In this document: positions 59,586 to 64,000 of the stretch, in pieces
Numbering within the stretch: the stretch's first letter is position 1
How the letters are laid out: each line of letters opens with the position of its first letter
NCBI GenBank assembly: GCA_016748015.1
Contig: JAAOMT010000201.1
Location: 446,336-510,335, forward strand
From: Geosiphon pyriformis
Taxonomy: Eukaryota; Glomeromycota; Glomeromycetes; Archaeosporales; Geosiphonaceae
DNA: 64,000 nucleotides
Direction: 5' to 3'
Translations under genes and position numbers: made by a program
Notes under the pieces: generated by a model
The model's database searches: none
Told to the model about the DNA's origin: nothing
What the model saw: the letters and a program-made list of their open reading frames with translations, nothing else

Positions 59586-62500
59586 TCATTCCAAGCAGCC
59601 ACAAAAATTGACTAGGTATGGTTTATGTAATAATTTAAATAAATAAATATTTAGAAACTGCTTAATAAACTTAGTCAATAAATTATTACAAAAATGCTAA
59701 ACCTCAATATTACCTTGATATTCAGACCAAAATCGTTAAACCTTTAAATTTTCAACTTTTTTAGTTGTTTTAGGCGTCCTTCACTTTGCAAATATTTTGT
59801 GCATCGTTGCCTTGAGATTGAGTAAATAATCAATTTTAAAACAGATTATAAAATTTAATCTATTAAGCATAGGATAAAAAATATTTTGGGTCTAATGAAA
59901 TAATCAGTAGAATAATTCCAAAGAGATAAAAGGGGCTTAAGATAGTGCTACAAGATATAAAAGTCAATTAATCTCAAACTCTACATTTCAATAAATATAA
60001 AACTTTTATTAATAATATTTAATGGTCAAGAATTTTTTTAATTTAAATGCCTTTTTCCAGTGATATTTACAACAGTTATTCAGTAAAAACAGACTTGACA
60101 AAATTATTAAACACTTTTATTGATATTTAGCTATAAAATATGAAACAGGTGAATAAATTGACCTGAAAAATGTTTGTTTATAATAATGTTTAAGTTATAT
60201 AACATATTTTTATTCCTGGTTTTATATTATTTTTATAGTAAGTTAACATGAATCTATAATTCTAAATGGGATAGGGACCACCATTATTTTATCCAAAAAG
60301 CTCCCTTTTTAAGCTCTATAGATTTAACAACTCTCTGAATTAAAACATCATTAAGGAATAAAATTGATCAAAGCAATGTTAAATCAAATAAATATTTTTT
60401 GATATGACTATTTATTAATATAAACTCACCATAATTTCTACTAAATAGATTTTCGAAGGGAGCTTTGTGAAGATGATTTAATTTCCTGAAAAGATAAATG
60501 TTGTAAAATAAATTATAAGTTCACACAACATTTAAATCAAAAAAATCTAGAGATAACTATAATAACACAAGTCGTAAATCCACCAAGGAATCTTGTGTTG
60601 TAGTCAATCTGTGAGATCTAGCTTATCAGATAAAATCAAATTTCTATAACAGTGAAACCTTTTTTGATTTTATTTAGGAATTTTTAAAAACCCCAGATAT
60701 TTTTTCGAAATTTTTAGATGTAAAATACTGTAATTTATTTGTCGATAGTTAGATTTAACTATATTCTTATTTTATTCTTTTCCATTTAAATGAAATTATG
60801 ATTGATACCATTTACGATTCTTAAAGAAAATATGAAAAGCTTATAAACTAATTTCAATCTTTAATTACTCAGCCAAGCTAAAATCTGTTACCAAAATTGT
60901 CTGAGATTTTAGAAAATAGAATTTTTTTTCTATTAAGAGTAAATAGAAATTTTTTATATTTTCTCTAATTTAATATAGAATATAATCATGTTCTTTAAAT
61001 TGTTGTTTTCGACCTAAAAAGTCAATAAAGAAAAAATTGAAGCTTGCTAAAAAATGGGGTAATAAAAATTATTTTAAATTAAACGTTGAACCTTAAAATT
61101 TTTTATTTTGCAATATTTATTGTTATCGAAAGATAAAACATTAAATTAAAGAAAAATAAAACTTTTATTTTATTTTAAAAAAATAACTTTCAAATATTTT
61201 TTCAATCAATGAAAGTATAAGAATGAAAGTTTAATATTTGATTTTAAAACAAAAGAGATATTATAATATTGCTATATATATATATTTTTCTATATTCAAC
61301 TAATTGGAATCAGTATATATAAAAAAATTCAGAATTAAATTTTAAAATATTGTGACATTATTGAAAACTTGAAACAATCTGTTGATAGGCAAATTTTTGT
61401 TAAAATCATCAATGGAAATATCGTTTCAAGTTTTCTTTGAAATGCCATTTGAGCTTACAAAGTAATTGAAGATTTTGGTTTCAAAGTACCATACAAAAAT
61501 TGTCATATCAGCAACAGTATAAAATGGCCGTTTTCTTTTTAAAAAAATTTATGACTAAAATTGATACTGAAAATAACCTTTTCGGATCACGGATAATTCT
61601 AAATATTATTATTAGCAATTTTTAAAGGGCATTTTATCAATAAATAGAAGAAAAGTTTAACGTTTTCCAGAAATTGTAGTAATCTCTAAAATCACGACCA
61701 TCATAAGCTAATGAAAGTACCAATAATATTTATATTATATAAAAATTTTCGTACAAACAAATAGTTAGAAAATTAAAGGCTTGATTAAATACATGAATAA
61801 GATGTAAAGCAAGAATTTCAATTTTTTTATCATTTAAATAATTTCTTTTAGATCATATTTTATTTGAAAGTGTATCAATGTTGCCTCATGAAAAAAATTT
61901 TTCTTGTCATTTGGTTTATTATCCTCAGATTTCTAGTATGATAGAAAGTTTCTAATTTTTGTTGATTCGACAAAATATATTATTTATAATCAAAAAATTG
62001 TGGATCAAGCTTTTAAAAGTTTTCTTTCGAATAAAACTGAATTTTTTATTATTGACCAGGTTCAGAACATAACGAATTTTTGTTTATTTGGAAAAATGAC
62101 ATTTTGTTTTAAGGGAGGCTCCACAATTTTAATAAACTATTATTCAAATTTTGAATAACAAGATGAATATTCATTTAGAAAATTGTTTGTGCGAACCTTT
62201 AAATTTAATTAAGCATTTTCAAAAAAATTTGAAATTTCATTATACTACGTATAATACTATTTTGAATATCATAATAAAGTGAAAGAAATTGTGCCAGTGA
62301 CAATTAAATTCCAATTGATTCTGCAAGACATATAAAAATTTGATTTTTTCACACACATTGGCTATGAAATCAAATATTTTCCTAAAGAAACAACAAAAAT
62401 CCGAATAAATATTTGGTAAATCAAAGGCACACGAGAATACTACAATATTGCTCCTATCCCCTCCTATCAATTAGAACAAATATTATTTTGAAAGTCAAAA

Positions 62501-62686
62501 TAAATGGCAGATACTTTAAGAACGATATCAATGAAGTTTTTATAACGTTTAAATTTGTTATTTTATTGAAAACTAATCTTCAAAAAGGCATGAAATTGAA
62601 ACCACAATATTCCCTGCTTAATAGCCCTTGTTTTTATTGAAGTTGTTGAATTTTAATTAAATATAAAATTCTTTCTCACTTTCATC
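59586..62686. other. Intergenic spacer
   Basis: AT-rich, no gene supported; overlapping opposite-strand open frames at 62240-62640 are not convincing. The last 50-100 bases hold the promoter of the lipase-like gene. Confidence 0.45.
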
Positions 62687-64000
62687 ATGATCAAAATGAA
62701 ACCCAATTTTTTCAAATATTTTTTTTTCATTTTTGTTATTTCCGGTTCAAGAACTTTGCATGTTCAAACAAAGCCTATTTATGAAAATTCGGCTAATAAC
62801 CTTGAACAGAATACCATTCCAGTTAATTATTCTCTTGAGCCAGATACTGAATTTCCAAAAGAATTGGACACTAATAACGGTTGGATCCTAAACGAATGAA
62901 CTAACTCGTTCATATTTCATTAATTTGACCATTTTCATATGAAGATTAAAAATTTTGTACACTTTTAGAACCATTAAATTCTTACGACAATCAACTTGGG
63001 TTCAATGCTGGAATTCCTGATGATGTTGCATTCACACCATCACTATCACTTTTCAACCAACTCGATCAAGAATTCAGTAACACTTTGCAACCGCAGACTG
63101 TATCCGACAATTTGTTAATGCCTTCTATCATGGCTTCCCTCGTTGATGAAGGAAGGGAAAGTCAAGTTTCAAAACAGCCTAAAGATAGCTCTACATTTAC
63201 CGTGGAAAATGGAAGCAATGAATTGAACCAAGTCTCTTTTTCGCAAGATAGTTTACCAAATATAGCAGGTAAGGCTCTAAGTTATCTGATGAATTTAATT
63301 AGAGAATGCAATTTTTAAATACAGTTATCAATTTTGCCGCAACTTTGAAATTTCCTCGATTCAGAAAGCTCTTTTACAGAAAATGAAACGGGACCTGTGG
63401 CATTGAATTTCGGGGAACTCAAGAAGAATTTGGGTGAATTGTACCACAATTTTAGAAAAGATCGAGATCTATTGAAAAATGATTCAAAGGAAGTTCGAGA
63501 TTTAGGAAATTATGCACTCATGGCGAATGCTGCATACTGCAATTCTGGACGTATTCCAATAGAATATCGTAGTAAGATTTTATCAAAATCTCATTTGTTT
63601 TATTTAAAGGTATTAATCAGATATTTTAAGCTAATTTAATTGATCCATTTCTCAAACCAGTCAATCAAAACTTCAATTATGTAGAGATCGCAGTTATATT
63701 TGCTAGCTACCAAAGTTCATACGATAGTTTAATGAAGAACTATGACGAATTCTATGTGCCGTACCCAAAACATCTAGATGAGATAAAATTTTTACAATCA
63801 TTTGGAAAGGATAAAAATATATTGGTCAATTCAGAATTTTATCAGGATTGGTTAACGGTGCAAGAAGGCTTTCTTAAGAAGATTAGCGAAATGACAGTTG
63901 GGAATCCGCTTGCTGTTATTCGATTTATCGGGCATGGTGTCGGTGGAGGTTTGTTCTCAACTTTAAAGTCAGTTAGAAATTTAAACTTTTATCATTAAAA
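62687..64000 (+). CDS. Secreted lipase-3-like protein lacking the nucleophilic serine (5' part)
   Basis: Exons 62687-62879, 62969-63268, 63365-63571 and 63661-63948 (introns 89, 96 and 89 nt, all phase-consistent); the next intron starts at 63949 and the gene leaves the window. 329 residues are visible. A signal peptide is likely (KPNFFKYFFFIFVISGSRTL). A long Ser/Asn/Gln-rich region follows. The lipase-3 fold begins near GELKKNLGELYHNFRK and NYALMANAAYCNSGRIP (the YxxMAxAAYC motif), then VNQNFNYVEIAVIFASYQSS, WLTVQEGFLKKI and AVIRFIGHGVGG. The last is the nucleophile elbow, with Gly where lipases have Ser, the same as in the paralogue at 52736-53648. The donor position right after GHGVGG is also shared. 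It is probably a non-hydrolytic or altered relative of class 3 lipases/feruloyl esterases. Confidence 0.75.

Overview
The window looks like nuclear DNA of a very AT-rich filamentous fungus. Genes are separated by long, nearly pure A/T spacers and are split by short GT-AG introns (66 to about 130 nt). The gene families (MATA-HMG-like HMG boxes, F-box, Kre9/Knh1-like GPI-type protein, PX-domain protein, a polytopic membrane family and a lyase/oxygenase-like secreted protein) fit an early-diverging, probably Glomeromycotina-like (arbuscular-mycorrhizal) genome. That placement is inference from gene content and style. No rRNA, tRNA or CRISPR was found.

Layout. 1-800: 3' end of a multi-pass membrane protein gene. 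1367-1941 (-): secreted LPMO-like protein with a copper-type N-terminal histidine. 6337-7446 (-): three-exon ELO fatty-acid elongase. 10243-11632 (+): seven-exon PX-domain protein with a frame break near its C-terminus. 13455-22846: a rearranged block with an inverted duplication of a small secreted Gly/Ala-rich peptide gene, a scaffold gap bordered by a perfect 573-nt repeat (probably an assembly artefact), an intact three-exon type I membrane-protein gene at 21860-22846, and a second copy of that gene broken into two opposite-strand halves. 24640-25455 (-): Kre9/Knh1-like, probably GPI-anchored wall protein. 28106-29066 (-): F-box protein. 34846-36201 and 42341-42871 (+): two HMG-box genes 6.1 kb apart. 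52736-53648 (-): decayed lipase-3-like paralogue. 54861-56290 (-): decayed GPCR-like gene. 59487-59585 (-): kinase glycine-loop relic. 62687-end (+): 5' part of an intact-looking lipase-3-like gene. The remaining sequence is spacer with microsatellites, pogo/Tigger-like terminal repeats and small coding relics.

How the genes relate. Several products are secreted or surface-directed (LPMO-like, Gly-rich peptides, type I membrane protein, Kre9-like, lipase-like), while the rest are intracellular or endomembrane (ELO in the ER, PX on endosomes, F-box in ubiquitin ligation, HMG regulators). Nothing resembles an operon or metabolic cluster. The most notable points are the duplicated and inverted peptide/membrane-protein block, two lipase-3-like paralogues that lack the nucleophilic serine (GHGVGG instead of GHSLGG), and the pair of HMG-box genes. 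Several introns whose length is a multiple of three are invisible in simple ORF reading, so the gene models below were corrected by hand.
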